The notes under the pieces were generated by a model. It ran no database searches, had not been told where the DNA came from, and worked only from the letters and a program-made list of their open reading frames with translations. A DNA stretch of 64,000 nucleotides from Paenibacillus xylanexedens (GTDB lineage Bacteria; Bacillota; Bacilli; Paenibacillales; Paenibacillaceae): assembly GCF_007676705.1 (NCBI RefSeq), contig NZ_VEBF01000001.1, forward strand, positions 2,108,001 through 2,172,000, read 5' to 3'. Shown here piece after piece: positions 54,171 through 63,063 of the stretch (position 1 is the stretch's first letter; each line of letters opens with the position of its first letter). The translations under genes were made by a program, and so were the position numbers.

Positions 54171-54641
54171 TTAATTCATCTGTTCCTGAACCCAGATTGC
54201 GGACTCAGCCAGCATCGTCATCAATTCATTAAAATCCACAGCAATCTCCTTCAGAGGCGTTTCCCCTGCATCGTGGATCAACATCATTATCTTGCCTGAG
54301 CTTTGATCCAGTATAGCCATACTGCCTTCGCCAAAACCACCAATCGGGAACGGTTGGAGATCAGCTGAAAGTTCGTATTCCTTCTCAACTTCTCGGTATA
54401 CTTCCAGAAACTCGGGATAAGCCCAGTTCAGTTCTTTCACAGCATACAGGGCAGGATCGCCGAAGTTACACGCACCGAATTCGAGTAGAAGCGCACGATA
54501 CGCTGCGGGCAGTTTCACGTTATGCTTTTGCTCGAATTCCTCAATGCCCTGTTGTGTCTCAGGAGTACACCCTTCTCCCATTGTCGTATCGTAAGCTTTC
54601 ACCAAAAGATTACGAATCGGTTCCAATTCCATCGACTTCAC
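54171..54641 (-). CDS. SMI1/KNR4-family protein
   Basis: The start is taken as GTG 54641, directly after AAAGGGGGAG; a GTG at 54701 forming a GTGA overlap with the preceding gene is an alternative. 156 residues. TPETQQGIEEFEQKHNVKLPAAYRALLLEFGACNFGD is the SMI1/KNR4 (SUKH) signature, followed by a typical tail with IGGFGEGSMAILDQSSGKIMML. SUKH proteins often serve as immunity proteins for polymorphic toxins, but no toxin is adjacent here. Confidence 0.82.
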   Translation of the reverse strand: MKSMELEPIRNLLVKAYDTTMGEGCTPETQQGIEEFEQKHNVKLPAAYRALLLEFGACNFGDPALYAVKELNWAYPEFLEVYREVEKEYELSADLQPFPIGGFGEGSMAILDQSSGKIMMLIHDAGETPLKEIAVDFNELMTMLAESAIWVQEQMN

Positions 54642-54697
54642 TTGAACTCCCCCTTTAAATACGTGATGAACAACCTCTTTCAGGTCGAGCATTATAA

Positions 54698-55801
54698 TCA
54701 CACCTGTTTATGTAACTCCTGATCCAGCCATTCCAATGCTGCTCGCAGTTTGTCTGGAGGAACTTGCTCATACCGATCGCCCGCAGAAAATTCAAAGGCA
54801 CAGCTGTTCCCACTCGTCTTGTTTAGATATGAAGTCATTCCTATGCCATACTGCTGAGCCATTTGCACCAGAATTGGTTCTACTTCGGCAGAAGCGAGCG
54901 CAAAGTGTACATGGAACATATTCGATACCGGTACCTCGGGCAAAGTATGTATCCCATGACAGGCATTCAACAAGGAAGCGAGTTCTTGAGCTTGCTCGTA
55001 ATAAAGTTCCATTTTGCCAATCCGTTCATTGTAATAATACTGGGAACTCAGAATATACGGATACAGACCGATCAGATCGCCCCCGTGCCGACGTTTCCAT
55101 ACTTTCGATTCTTGCATCACATCCGGATCACCCGCCAATATAGCACCCGCAATGCCTCCGATTCCCTTGTAAAAGGAAACATACACGCTATCAAAGAGAC
55201 TGCAGATCTCCGCAGGTGTCTTCTGATAATAGGGAGTAATCTCAAACAGGCGCGCCCCGTCCAGATGCAGCTTAATCCCGCGCTCACGGCAATAGGCCGA
55301 GATCGCTTCCAGTTCTTCATACGCCGGCAATTGCCCGCCAATCTCGCGTTGCGGCAATTCCAACAGCAGGCAGGCAACGTCCTGATCAAGCGCCTGTACA
55401 TCTTCCAATCGAATCAATCGGTCCTTGTCCGCTAGCAAAATCGATTCAATCTGGTGCAACTCTTTCAGTCCGTCTTCCTCATGGATTTCCAGATGGCATA
55501 GAGGGTGGTAAGCTACACGCTTTATCCCTTTGCGGTCACACCAGATCCTTAATGCAATCTGCTGTGCCATCGTTCCACTCGGGAAAAATACAGCCGATTC
55601 CTTGCCGAGAACGTCAGCCATCTGTTGCTGAAATTCTTCAATGATGGGGCCGTTACCGTAGTGGTCACTGAACATCTCCCCATCGATCTGCTCCAGTACG
55701 TTCTGAAGCACCTTCACTTGGCGACTGCCATGACCCCCTACAATAAATTCTGCCTGATTAAAGGCATCAGCCAACGTTAACGCAGTTTCTTTCAAAATCA
55801 C
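54698..55801 (-). CDS. Low-specificity threonine aldolase-like PLP enzyme
   Basis: 367 residues. GNGPIIEEFQQQMADVLGKESAVFFPSGTMAQQIALR is the family N-terminal block. LHLDGARLFEI carries the aspartate, and SFYKGIGGIAGAILAG the PLP lysine. The pattern matches the beta-eliminating lyase / threonine aldolase family. It would cleave L-threonine or allo-threonine to glycine and acetaldehyde, but related enzymes have other substrates. It is followed by the SMI1 gene. Confidence 0.88.
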   Translation of the reverse strand: MILKETALTLADAFNQAEFIVGGHGSRQVKVLQNVLEQIDGEMFSDHYGNGPIIEEFQQQMADVLGKESAVFFPSGTMAQQIALRIWCDRKGIKRVAYHPLCHLEIHEEDGLKELHQIESILLADKDRLIRLEDVQALDQDVACLLLELPQREIGGQLPAYEELEAISAYCRERGIKLHLDGARLFEITPYYQKTPAEICSLFDSVYVSFYKGIGGIAGAILAGDPDVMQESKVWKRRHGGDLIGLYPYILSSQYYYNERIGKMELYYEQAQELASLLNACHGIHTLPEVPVSNMFHVHFALASAEVEPILVQMAQQYGIGMTSYLNKTSGNSCAFEFSAGDRYEQVPPDKLRAALEWLDQELHKQV

Positions 55802-55848
55802 TCACTCCCTTATAGTGCATGTTCGTAAACGGACTTTTGAACAACCTC

Positions 55849-56709
55849 TTATAGTTCTGGTTCTGTAATGATCTCCACCAAAGCGCTGAGCGCACTAGAT
55901 ATATGTTCACCACGAGAATACACAAATCCTACTTCCAACCGGCAATAGGGATCAGGCAAAGACATCACCGCGATCTCGCCTCTTAATTCTGCTTTGGTAA
56001 CCGAAGAACGTGGCAGCAATGATACACCGAGCCCGGCAGATACCCCATTCAGAATCGTGTCCAGTGTTCCATATTCCATGATGTTAAGCGTGTGGATACC
56101 CTGATCTTTCAAAAAGGATTCCGCCTGAGTGCGATGTGTGCATCCGATCTCAAAGAACAACATCGGTCTGGACAATAACGTGTTTAATTGATGTACTCCA
56201 GGTTCGGCGATCAACACCAATTCTTCGTCATACATCTTCATATAGTTGAGATCAGGATGATCGATTGGGCCATATATTAAGGCACCATGCAATTCATGTT
56301 GAATGACCTTCTGGTTCAGTTCATGGGTCCCACCCGTGACAAGCGAATGCTGTACTTCCGGGTAGCATGAACTGTATTCAGCCAAGAGCGGCGTCAGAAA
56401 AGTGGAAGCTGCTGTCTCTATGGCACCCAGACGAAGCAGGCCAGCTGGTGGGTTCCCCACTTGCGTGGCCTGCTCTGCTTCATATAATAATTCCAATATT
56501 CTATCCGCATACCCAAGCAGATTCTCGCCCGCTGGTGTGAGCGACATCCCTCGATTGGAACGATGAAATAGCGGTACTTGCAGTTGAGTCTCCAACTGTT
56601 TAATCCGTGTTGTTACATTGGACTGCACATAATTGAGTGAGAGCGCAGCTTTACTGATGCTACCTTCGCGGGCAACCGCCTGAAATATTTTCAGATCACC
56701 TGCATCCAT
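55849..56709 (-). CDS. LysR-family regulator 2
   Basis: 286 residues. AGDLKIFQAVAREGSISKAALSLNYVQSNVTTRIKQLETQLQVPLFHR is the LysR winged helix. The effector domain includes GNPPAGLLRLGAIETAASTFLTPLL, as in CzcR/CynR/YtlI-like regulators. Divergent from the zinc-free alcohol dehydrogenase gene at 56848, so that gene is its probable target. Confidence 0.9.
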   Translation of the reverse strand: MDAGDLKIFQAVAREGSISKAALSLNYVQSNVTTRIKQLETQLQVPLFHRSNRGMSLTPAGENLLGYADRILELLYEAEQATQVGNPPAGLLRLGAIETAASTFLTPLLAEYSSCYPEVQHSLVTGGTHELNQKVIQHELHGALIYGPIDHPDLNYMKMYDEELVLIAEPGVHQLNTLLSRPMLFFEIGCTHRTQAESFLKDQGIHTLNIMEYGTLDTILNGVSAGLGVSLLPRSSVTKAELRGEIAVMSLPDPYCRLEVGFVYSRGEHISSALSALVEIITEPEL

Positions 56710-56847
56710 ACCCTGATCACCTGCTTGATATCTATGATTTTAAATGATACTGACATTCATTTTTGTTCATTTTACGTGAATCTGTTCCATCTGTACAATG
56801 AGGCTCAGTAGTGAAGTACAGCTACATAGACAGGAGGAATATTGATC

Positions 56848-57837
56848 ATGAAAGCTATTGTCCATTCTGGCCAGAGCGGCCTTGCAGGTCTTCGATATAC
56901 AGAGTCAACATCTCGCACACCTGAGACAGGGGAAGTGAAAATTCAACTGAAATCTGCTGGAATTAATCATCGTGATCTGTTCATCATGGCAGAACGAGCG
57001 CGTCAGGATGCCCCTCTCATTCCCGGTTCGGATGGGGCAGGTATCATCGTTGAGATTGGCGAAGGCGTAAGAGAATTCACAGTAGGTGATGAAGTTATTA
57101 TTCATCCTACGCTCGGTTGGGAGTTTGCGGATAACGTACCCATCGTTCCTGATATTGTGGGTGGTCCTGCGGATGGAACGCTCGCACAATATATTACGTT
57201 GCCTGCGGAAAATGCTCTGCCTAAGCCAGCCCATCTATCCTGGGAGGAAGCAGGCGTGTTGTCTCTTTCGGCGTTGACCGCCTATCGCGCTTTGTTAACT
57301 CGCGGTGAACTGAAACAAGGTGAACACATCCTCATTCCCGGCATTGGCGGCGGTGTAGCGACCTATGCCCTGCTCATGGCCGTAGCCGCGGGTGCCCAGG
57401 TTACCGTCACCTCCAGAAGTGAAGCCAAAAGAAAAGAGGCGCTGCGCCTGGGTGCTTCCCATGCGTTGGATAGTCATGGCGATTGGAGTTTGCAGAGCAA
57501 TATGGAACCTGTGGACATGATCTTGGATAGCATCGGACAAGCCATGTTTCCGAAATATTTTGATATAATTAGACCAGGTGGACGTATCGTGATGTATGGT
57601 GCAAGCTCAGGGGATGATCTGACCGTTCCGATTCGCTCTATCTTCTTCCCCCAGGTAAGTCTGATCGGCACCTCTATGGGCAGCCGTGAAGAGTTTGTCC
57701 AGATGCTGCAATGGGTAGAGCAACATAACATACATCCTGTCATTGATGGTGTATATCCGTTACAGGACACAGTGAAAGCTTTCAAGCGTATGGAAAAGGG
57801 TGCACAGTTTGGCAATCTGGCTATAATTATGGAGTAA
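56848..57837 (+). CDS. MDR-superfamily quinone oxidoreductase / alcohol dehydrogenase-like protein
   Basis: Start taken as ATG 56848, ten nt after GGAGG; 329 residues. [37 protein letters not shown] opens the GroES-like domain and [44 protein letters not shown] the NAD(P) domain. No structural-zinc cysteine cluster is seen, so it is a zinc-free MDR (YogA/QOR-like). It reduces an enone or aldehyde with NAD(P)H. Divergent from LysR regulator 2. Confidence 0.9.
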   Translation: MKAIVHSGQSGLAGLRYTESTSRTPETGEVKIQLKSAGINHRDLFIMAERARQDAPLIPGSDGAGIIVEIGEGVREFTVGDEVIIHPTLGWEFADNVPIVPDIVGGPADGTLAQYITLPAENALPKPAHLSWEEAGVLSLSALTAYRALLTRGELKQGEHILIPGIGGGVATYALLMAVAAGAQVTVTSRSEAKRKEALRLGASHALDSHGDWSLQSNMEPVDMILDSIGQAMFPKYFDIIRPGGRIVMYGASSGDDLTVPIRSIFFPQVSLIGTSMGSREEFVQMLQWVEQHNIHPVIDGVYPLQDTVKAFKRMEKGAQFGNLAIIME

Positions 57838-57913
57838 CATCTGTCTGAGATGAATGGGGTGAATTCAACTGATCCGTATCGTTAAACGTACACTCATTGT
57901 AGTTGTCTCTATT

Positions 57914-58159
57914 ATGCTTTTGGCCCAAATTCCTATGTTGAAAGAAACCTTTGCCCGAGGAGTAACTACGATATATGTGAAGATGAAGTATCCCCAACGT
58001 TCCTTTCAATTCCATGATTTCATCTACGAATCTCATTTCGGAAGCTATATCATTTCTTATGCAGATCAAGACGGAACACCCATTCACCTGATGCTTGAAC
58101 CAAAATTATTGCCTATTATGGTTACATATGATCCATTAGATCAGCCCATGAAAGACTAG
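57914..58159 (+). CDS. Small membrane-anchored hypothetical protein
   Basis: 81 residues from ATG 57914, but the frame is open upstream to a CTG at 57869 that lies 7 nt after GGGGTG. A CTG start would add a positively charged membrane segment (IRIVKRTLIVVVSIMLLAQ), which makes better sense of the protein. The conserved part, YPQRSFQFHDFIYESHFGSY, is unlike any family I recognise. It follows the MDR gene by about 30 bp and may share its transcript. Confidence 0.6.
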   Translation: MLLAQIPMLKETFARGVTTIYVKMKYPQRSFQFHDFIYESHFGSYIISYADQDGTPIHLMLEPKLLPIMVTYDPLDQPMKD

Positions 58160-58190
58160 TTTTGTTCACGCTATTAATCATTCAGGAGGT

Positions 58191-58415
58191 ATGGATATGG
58201 ACAATCCATTGCATTTGGTCGAATTGGTTCGCAAACTAATGGACTCCGAAGGAACGGAAGCGGAGTTGGATGACATGTTGATGGAGCTACAGCAGCAGGT
58301 ACCTCATGCAGACATCAGTAATCTGATCTTCTGGGATGATCGAGACTTGACGCCTGAACAGATTGTGGAGGAAGCGTTGGCTGCCCGTCCCATCCTGCTT
58401 CCAACCCAATTATAA
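58191..58415 (+). CDS. Colicin/pyocin-type immunity protein-like small protein
   Basis: 74 residues, very acidic. LVELVRKLMDSEGTEAELDDMLMELQQQVPHADISNLIFWDDRDLTPEQIVEEALAARP resembles the Im2/Im9 family: helix I, helix II acidic face, the SDLIYYP-like helix III (here SNLIFWDD) and a closing helix starting SP/TPEQI. Many Firmicutes carry similar proteins annotated as bacteriocin immunity proteins, usually without a neighbouring nuclease colicin, and none is seen here. Start ATG is preceded by AGGAGGTATGGAT. Confidence 0.7.
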   Translation: MDMDNPLHLVELVRKLMDSEGTEAELDDMLMELQQQVPHADISNLIFWDDRDLTPEQIVEEALAARPILLPTQL

Positions 58416-58546
58416 ACTCCATTCAGGGGCAAACGAATACTTATGTCTGCTGAGCAAAAGGCTGATATTTTGCAGAGTTGTTCCCTTTTCCAATAGACTC
58501 ATGAAATACAAAAGTAACGCCAGTGGATTAACTGCTCCTCCTCTCT

Positions 58547-59854
58547 TCATCCCTGTGAGGCGTGCGTATCCCGGACAGGGGATTCAACAGGAATGCACGG
58601 CTTCGGTGCCAGTACATATAATCCGTTCAGCCATAGCGTCAAGATCGGCATACCTACAAGCAGCAACACGGATACTACAAGGAACAAGGTTTCTGGTCCG
58701 TACCATTCCCCTACAGGACCGGCGAGCACATAAGCTGCCATCCCGGCGATACGAAGCATTGAATTGGTCACAGAATACACTCGGCCCCGAATTTCATTCG
58801 GCGTCGTTTCTGCGTAGTATGCAGATAAAGGAGCCATCGCTCCGCTCGCCCCGAGTCCAGCGATTAGCAGCAGGATGAGTAACCAGATAGTCTGCGGATG
58901 AAACTGCATCATGATCAGTATTACGCCTTGAAGAAAAAGTCCGCCTGTAATTAGATAACGGCGCTGGACTCTTTTCTCAAAAGCAGTAATAAGGATCGTG
59001 CCCGAGATGACCCCGATCGCCATCGCTGCAACCGCCAAACTGTAGATACGATCTCCTTGGCTCGCAGTGAGATCCATCGTACTCTTCACATAGAGCAGTG
59101 TCCCAACCAGCACCAGCGATTGCACAACCGACTTTAGCAGATTAATGCTAGTCACATAGCGCATCACTCGATTCGTAAAAAGAAACGATGCACCTACTTT
59201 GAACATCTGCCCAAAGGTAACCAGAGGGGGTTCTGCCGTACGCCCATCTTTCCGCTGCTCGACCTGAGCGGTTCGGGGAGGGATTTTCATCATAATGGCC
59301 GCTCCTACACAGAGCATGAAGGTTAAACTGTCTAACAGAAATACTGGTCGGGGGCCGCCGGTCATCGACAGAATTGCAGCCGCCACCAGCGGACCAATTA
59401 CCTGCACAGTCTGAAAAGTTGTATGAGACATGCCAATAGCTTTGACGTACAGCTCCTTATCCAGTAAATCCGGTATGATCGAGGAACGTACAGGTGTATT
59501 AATTGCTGCCATGGCCTGCATCAGAAAAGCAATACCATAGATTACACCGACGTGATCGGTAAAAAAGACTACACCGATGAGCAGCATACGCAAGATATCA
59601 GTTGCTACCAACAGAACAAAACGGTTCATCCGGTCTATAAATACACCTGCGATTGGCCCCACCACAATCCAGGGGATGGCTTCGATAATAAATGTCAGCG
59701 TCAGCCCCATAACGGACTGTGTTAATTCATAGACCAGCAGGGGCAGCGCCACCAGCGTCACGGCATCCCCAATCTGGGAGACGGTCTGCCCTATCCATAA
59801 CAGCATATAGTTCCGATTACGCAAGACTTGCCTGAAGCCTGTCTTGTTTTTCAT
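58547..59854 (-). CDS. MFS transporter, DHA3-like, likely RiPP exporter
   Basis: 435 residues with 12 membrane segments. FRQVLRNRNYMLLWIGQTVSQIGDAVTLVALPLLVYELTQS and GPIAGVFIDRMNRFVLLVATDILRM are DHA3-type (tetracycline- and macrolide-exporter-like). It follows the small peptide gene on the minus strand across a 106-bp gap with a hairpin at 59901-59930, so it probably belongs to the radical-SAM peptide cluster and exports the product or confers immunity. Confidence 0.85.
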   Translation of the reverse strand: MKNKTGFRQVLRNRNYMLLWIGQTVSQIGDAVTLVALPLLVYELTQSVMGLTLTFIIEAIPWIVVGPIAGVFIDRMNRFVLLVATDILRMLLIGVVFFTDHVGVIYGIAFLMQAMAAINTPVRSSIIPDLLDKELYVKAIGMSHTTFQTVQVIGPLVAAAILSMTGGPRPVFLLDSLTFMLCVGAAIMMKIPPRTAQVEQRKDGRTAEPPLVTFGQMFKVGASFLFTNRVMRYVTSINLLKSVVQSLVLVGTLLYVKSTMDLTASQGDRIYSLAVAAMAIGVISGTILITAFEKRVQRRYLITGGLFLQGVILIMMQFHPQTIWLLILLLIAGLGASGAMAPLSAYYAETTPNEIRGRVYSVTNSMLRIAGMAAYVLAGPVGEWYGPETLFLVVSVLLLVGMPILTLWLNGLYVLAPKPCIPVESPVRDTHASQG

Positions 59855-59900
59855 ACTATGTGATGCCTCCTATGTAAGGTGTTGGATGCTGTAATAACAG

Positions 59901-59930
59901 AACGGGCTCTCTCGTGAAAGACAGCCCGTT
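59901..59930 (-). terminator. Hairpin between peptide and exporter genes, possible attenuator
   Basis: AACGGGCT (59901-59908) pairs with AGCCCGTT (59923-59930). On the minus strand CTGTTATT follows. Partial termination would give much peptide mRNA and less exporter mRNA. Confidence 0.6.
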
Positions 59931-59960
59931 CCATGCTTTACTCGCTCAAACACATAATAA

Positions 59961-60125
59961 TTACCATTCTGATACAACTCGGCTTGTAACAACGCGGGTC
60001 AGGCGTTTAGGTGTAAGTGCAGATGTATCGGTTACTTTTTCGCTATCCAGTACAGCTTCTACCGTTTCTTCCACTGGTTGTTGCACAACCTCTTCTACTT
60101 GAGTTGTATTTAATACTTTCGACAT
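59961..60125 (-). CDS. Putative RiPP precursor peptide, 54 residues
   Basis: Start ATG 60125, 7 nt after an optimal AAAGGAGGTGA; a longer frame from 60146 overlaps the upstream stop and this ribosome binding site. The first ~33 residues are acidic and rich in Val/Gln/Glu (VEEVVQQPVEETVEAVLDSEK), as in leader peptides. The last ~20 are basic and cysteine-free (LTPKRLTRVVTSRVVSEW), with an RVV-T/S repeat and a C-terminal Trp. It is surrounded by two radical-SAM genes, a binding-protein-like gene and an exporter. It has no similarity I recognise. Role as precursor peptide is inferred from size, composition and context. Confidence 0.75.
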   Translation of the reverse strand: MSKVLNTTQVEEVVQQPVEETVEAVLDSEKVTDTSALTPKRLTRVVTSRVVSEW

Positions 60126-60142
60126 ATCGTTCTCACCTCCTT

Positions 60143-61630
60143 TCATGATAGAAGTTCAATATTTTTAAGTGGCAGAACAGCGGCCTTATTTAAATGGGCT
60201 CCTTTTACACCTTCATCGATCATTACAAAATGGGAGTCGTACAATAATGGAATGACAGCCATATCATCAAGCAAAAGCCACTCTGCTTTCAGGTAATGCT
60301 TTGTTCGTTGTTGAACTTCCACCTCGTCCAGGGAGAGTAACATCAGGTGATCAAATTCTGAATTGGCGTACCCCGGCGTATTAAACGGATGATCTGTCGA
60401 TAAAGGAATCAGGAAGGCACCAGGATCGGGGACATCTGCATGCCACGTCTCATACAGCAATTCGTAATCCCTAGACTCCAGTCGCAATAAATATTCACTC
60501 CAAGGAAGCCTGCGGCACTTCACCTTAATACCCAGAACACGCTTAAAATCTTCTATTAGATATAAAATCATCCGCTCCTGATAATCATGATCAAACAATG
60601 TTAATGTGAGTTCGGGAAAATGTTGCCCTCCCGGGTACCCCGCTTCAGCCATGAGGCGTCTTGCCTCAGATTCATCCTCTTGAAGCATTTTTCTTGGTTC
60701 AGGATAATCACGCATATCCCGAGGTACTAATGCATCGGCCACCTGTACATGGGGAAGGACCGTCAACATCCGCTGACGGGAAATTGCCAGAGAGAGGGCG
60801 CGTCTAACACGCACATCCCCTAGAGGCGTGACACTGAAGTTGGGCGTAAGCACAATGGTTGCATGTACTGGTGCAGGTTGAAGCTCAGGGTTATTTTTCA
60901 ATTCTTCATATCGCATCACAGGTCCATGATTAAGAAAATAGTATAGTCGCTTGCCTGCGGCAGAATAACGGGTTTGAAATACACGCAATCTCTCATCGGC
61001 ATCCATAATTGGAATATAGGCCACCTGATCAATCCTGACAGCCTTCTGATCCCAGTAGTAGGGATTTCGTTCCAGTAACTTGATCGAGGGGTGCTTGATG
61101 CTTGATGCTCCCACCTTCTTAAGTCTGAATGGACCTGAGCTAACCAAATGATCTGGAGCAAAACCATAGTTTTCCACAACAGAACGTGAAACAATGGAGA
61201 AAGGCGGTGTTGCTAGATGATCCAAAATCCCTTGCACTGGTGGAGAGATATCCAACCTCACCGTTCTGGGGTTCACACCTGGGGTAGCGACCAATTCACT
61301 TCCCTGAAACTGTCCAATGCGTTGAATGGAAAAGATGATGTCGTCCGCCAGAATCGGCTCCCCGTCTGAGAAGCGTGCGTTCGTCCGTAAATAAAACAGA
61401 TAACTTGCCCCAGGCTCTATGACATCCCAAGAATAAGCAATGCCAGGCTGCGGTTCAAGGGTACGCGGCTCTTGTGTAACCAACCCCTCATGGAGATTGG
61501 ATACCACATTTCGTGTCACGATATCAAAAGATTCCATGGGGTCCAGCGTTAATGGAGGTACCTGTGTCAGGAAATGTAGCGTTTTTCGCTCACCTTCCAG
61601 TACCATATCCTCCCACCAAATCATATTCAT
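60143..61630 (-). CDS. SBP_bac_5-like (SgrR C-terminal-like) protein without signal peptide
   Basis: 495 residues. HFLTQVPPLTLDPMESFDIVTRNVVSNLHEGLVTQ and AYSWDVIEPGASYLFYLRTNARFSDGEPILADDIIFSI are hallmarks of peptide-binding proteins of ABC transporters (PF00496), as is RALSLAISRQRML. There is no signal peptide or lipobox, so it is expected in the cytoplasm, like the C-terminal half of SgrR but without the DNA-binding part. It starts in an ATGA overlap with the radical-SAM gene and ends in an ATGA next to the peptide gene. It may bind the precursor or its product. Confidence 0.82.
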   Translation of the reverse strand: MNMIWWEDMVLEGERKTLHFLTQVPPLTLDPMESFDIVTRNVVSNLHEGLVTQEPRTLEPQPGIAYSWDVIEPGASYLFYLRTNARFSDGEPILADDIIFSIQRIGQFQGSELVATPGVNPRTVRLDISPPVQGILDHLATPPFSIVSRSVVENYGFAPDHLVSSGPFRLKKVGASSIKHPSIKLLERNPYYWDQKAVRIDQVAYIPIMDADERLRVFQTRYSAAGKRLYYFLNHGPVMRYEELKNNPELQPAPVHATIVLTPNFSVTPLGDVRVRRALSLAISRQRMLTVLPHVQVADALVPRDMRDYPEPRKMLQEDESEARRLMAEAGYPGGQHFPELTLTLFDHDYQERMILYLIEDFKRVLGIKVKCRRLPWSEYLLRLESRDYELLYETWHADVPDPGAFLIPLSTDHPFNTPGYANSEFDHLMLLSLDEVEVQQRTKHYLKAEWLLLDDMAVIPLLYDSHFVMIDEGVKGAHLNKAAVLPLKNIELLS

Positions 61631-63063
61631 TTTGCTACAACCCCTTCCTGAACCGATTCATATAGTTGGACTTCATCCCGCTCTCTACCTTCGGCAATGC
61701 GCTGTTCTATACGCTCATTTAGCCACCTTTTTCCCGAGTCTGGGGTTAAGTAATAAACCAAATTGACATAGGACAGCCATCCCGCCGGAGTCAGTTCATA
61801 CTGATTATCCGTCTCTTCGACCAACCCTTCTGCTACAGCAAGCGACAGTGCCTCCAACGTCTCGCCTGGTACCCGTTCCCAGTCAATTCTGGATTTATCC
61901 AGCACGCCGCGATAAGGAAAATAAACGATCCCTTTTTCGGGACATTCCTTATTGCCAAGTGTCAGTGGAGACAGCTGTAAGGGATCCTGGTACGTCTCTT
62001 CCATGTAAATTTTGAGGGTATTTGAGTTGTAGGAACTGAAATGAAGGGTCTGTGTTACAGCACTGGCTCCAAAACCGATAACCTCATCCGTTTCATATCC
62101 ATAGAGCAGATCATGATATTTGAAAATCGGATCACGATCGATCAACACACGTTGACTGTGCGATTTGCGATCGAGCGTATAACTGTACCCGTTAATCGGA
62201 ATATATCCTTTGGCACGCATATACTCATCCAGAAACATTCGGTAACTGATCTTGGTCGCTGGTGATAAGGGCTGCAAATGGTTTTCTTTGAACAATCGAT
62301 GCATCTTAAGACTGGCTGACATGTAGTTTAATGGATAAAAATCAATGGTTGTTGTGTTCAGCGACATCGCCTGATCTGCTTCTTTCAGCAAATCATCGAG
62401 GCTCTGACCAGCTAAACCAAAGATCATATCCACATTAACGTATGAAAATATATCCATAGCCATCCGGGCAACCTCGCGCACCTGCTCCACGGTAGATGTT
62501 ATATTGAACACCTGGCGATACACCGGATGAAATGTTTGTATGCCGAAGCTTACTCGGTTCACACCAATGCTTTTCATCGCTTGCAGCTTGTCCCTTGTCA
62601 CACTTTTAACTTCCAGCTCAAAGGTGAACTCCTGTAACCGGGACAGGTCAAATAGACCATGCAGCGCCTCTCCGAAGCGCAGAATTTGCTCTACAGTCAA
62701 CACGGATGGTGTTCCTCCACCGACGGATATGACATCTACGGGAACTTGACCAATACCGGAAAAAGACGCCTTCCATTTCATCTCACGAATGAGTGCATCC
62801 ATATACGCATCCGTCTTTTCCTGGGCTGTGTAGTGACTTGACCGAAAGAAAGGACAGAATGTACACAGCGTGTCACAGAATGGGATATGAAAGTACAGCG
62901 CCCTCCGGCCTTGGGTGGATGAAGGGGGCATCGCTTCCAAAGCTTCGGTAGTATCTATCACGGTATCCTCTTCATTTGGAAATGGATAGTACCAGTTGTA
63001 CACAGGTAATTGAAAATCGAATTTGAGCAGAGACTTGCGCGGATTGATTACCGGATTAAGCAT
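61627..63063 (-). CDS. HemN/HemW-like radical SAM protein
   Basis: Start set at ATG 63063 (MLNPVINPRK), behind GGAGGAAAACGTC; 478 residues. The cluster motif CxxxCxxC is Cys63, Cys67 and Cys70 in FHIPFCDTLCTFCPFF. DVISVGGGTPSVLTVEQILRFGEALHGLF and NRVSFGIQTFHPVYRQVFNI are HemN-type core motifs. The family includes heme-synthesis enzymes and class C methyltransferases acting on RiPPs. Eight bp of overlap with the preceding radical-SAM gene. No heme genes nearby, so a role in peptide modification is more likely. Confidence 0.85.
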   Translation of the reverse strand: MLNPVINPRKSLLKFDFQLPVYNWYYPFPNEEDTVIDTTEALEAMPPSSTQGRRALYFHIPFCDTLCTFCPFFRSSHYTAQEKTDAYMDALIREMKWKASFSGIGQVPVDVISVGGGTPSVLTVEQILRFGEALHGLFDLSRLQEFTFELEVKSVTRDKLQAMKSIGVNRVSFGIQTFHPVYRQVFNITSTVEQVREVARMAMDIFSYVNVDMIFGLAGQSLDDLLKEADQAMSLNTTTIDFYPLNYMSASLKMHRLFKENHLQPLSPATKISYRMFLDEYMRAKGYIPINGYSYTLDRKSHSQRVLIDRDPIFKYHDLLYGYETDEVIGFGASAVTQTLHFSSYNSNTLKIYMEETYQDPLQLSPLTLGNKECPEKGIVYFPYRGVLDKSRIDWERVPGETLEALSLAVAEGLVEETDNQYELTPAGWLSYVNLVYYLTPDSGKRWLNERIEQRIAEGRERDEVQLYESVQEGVVAK

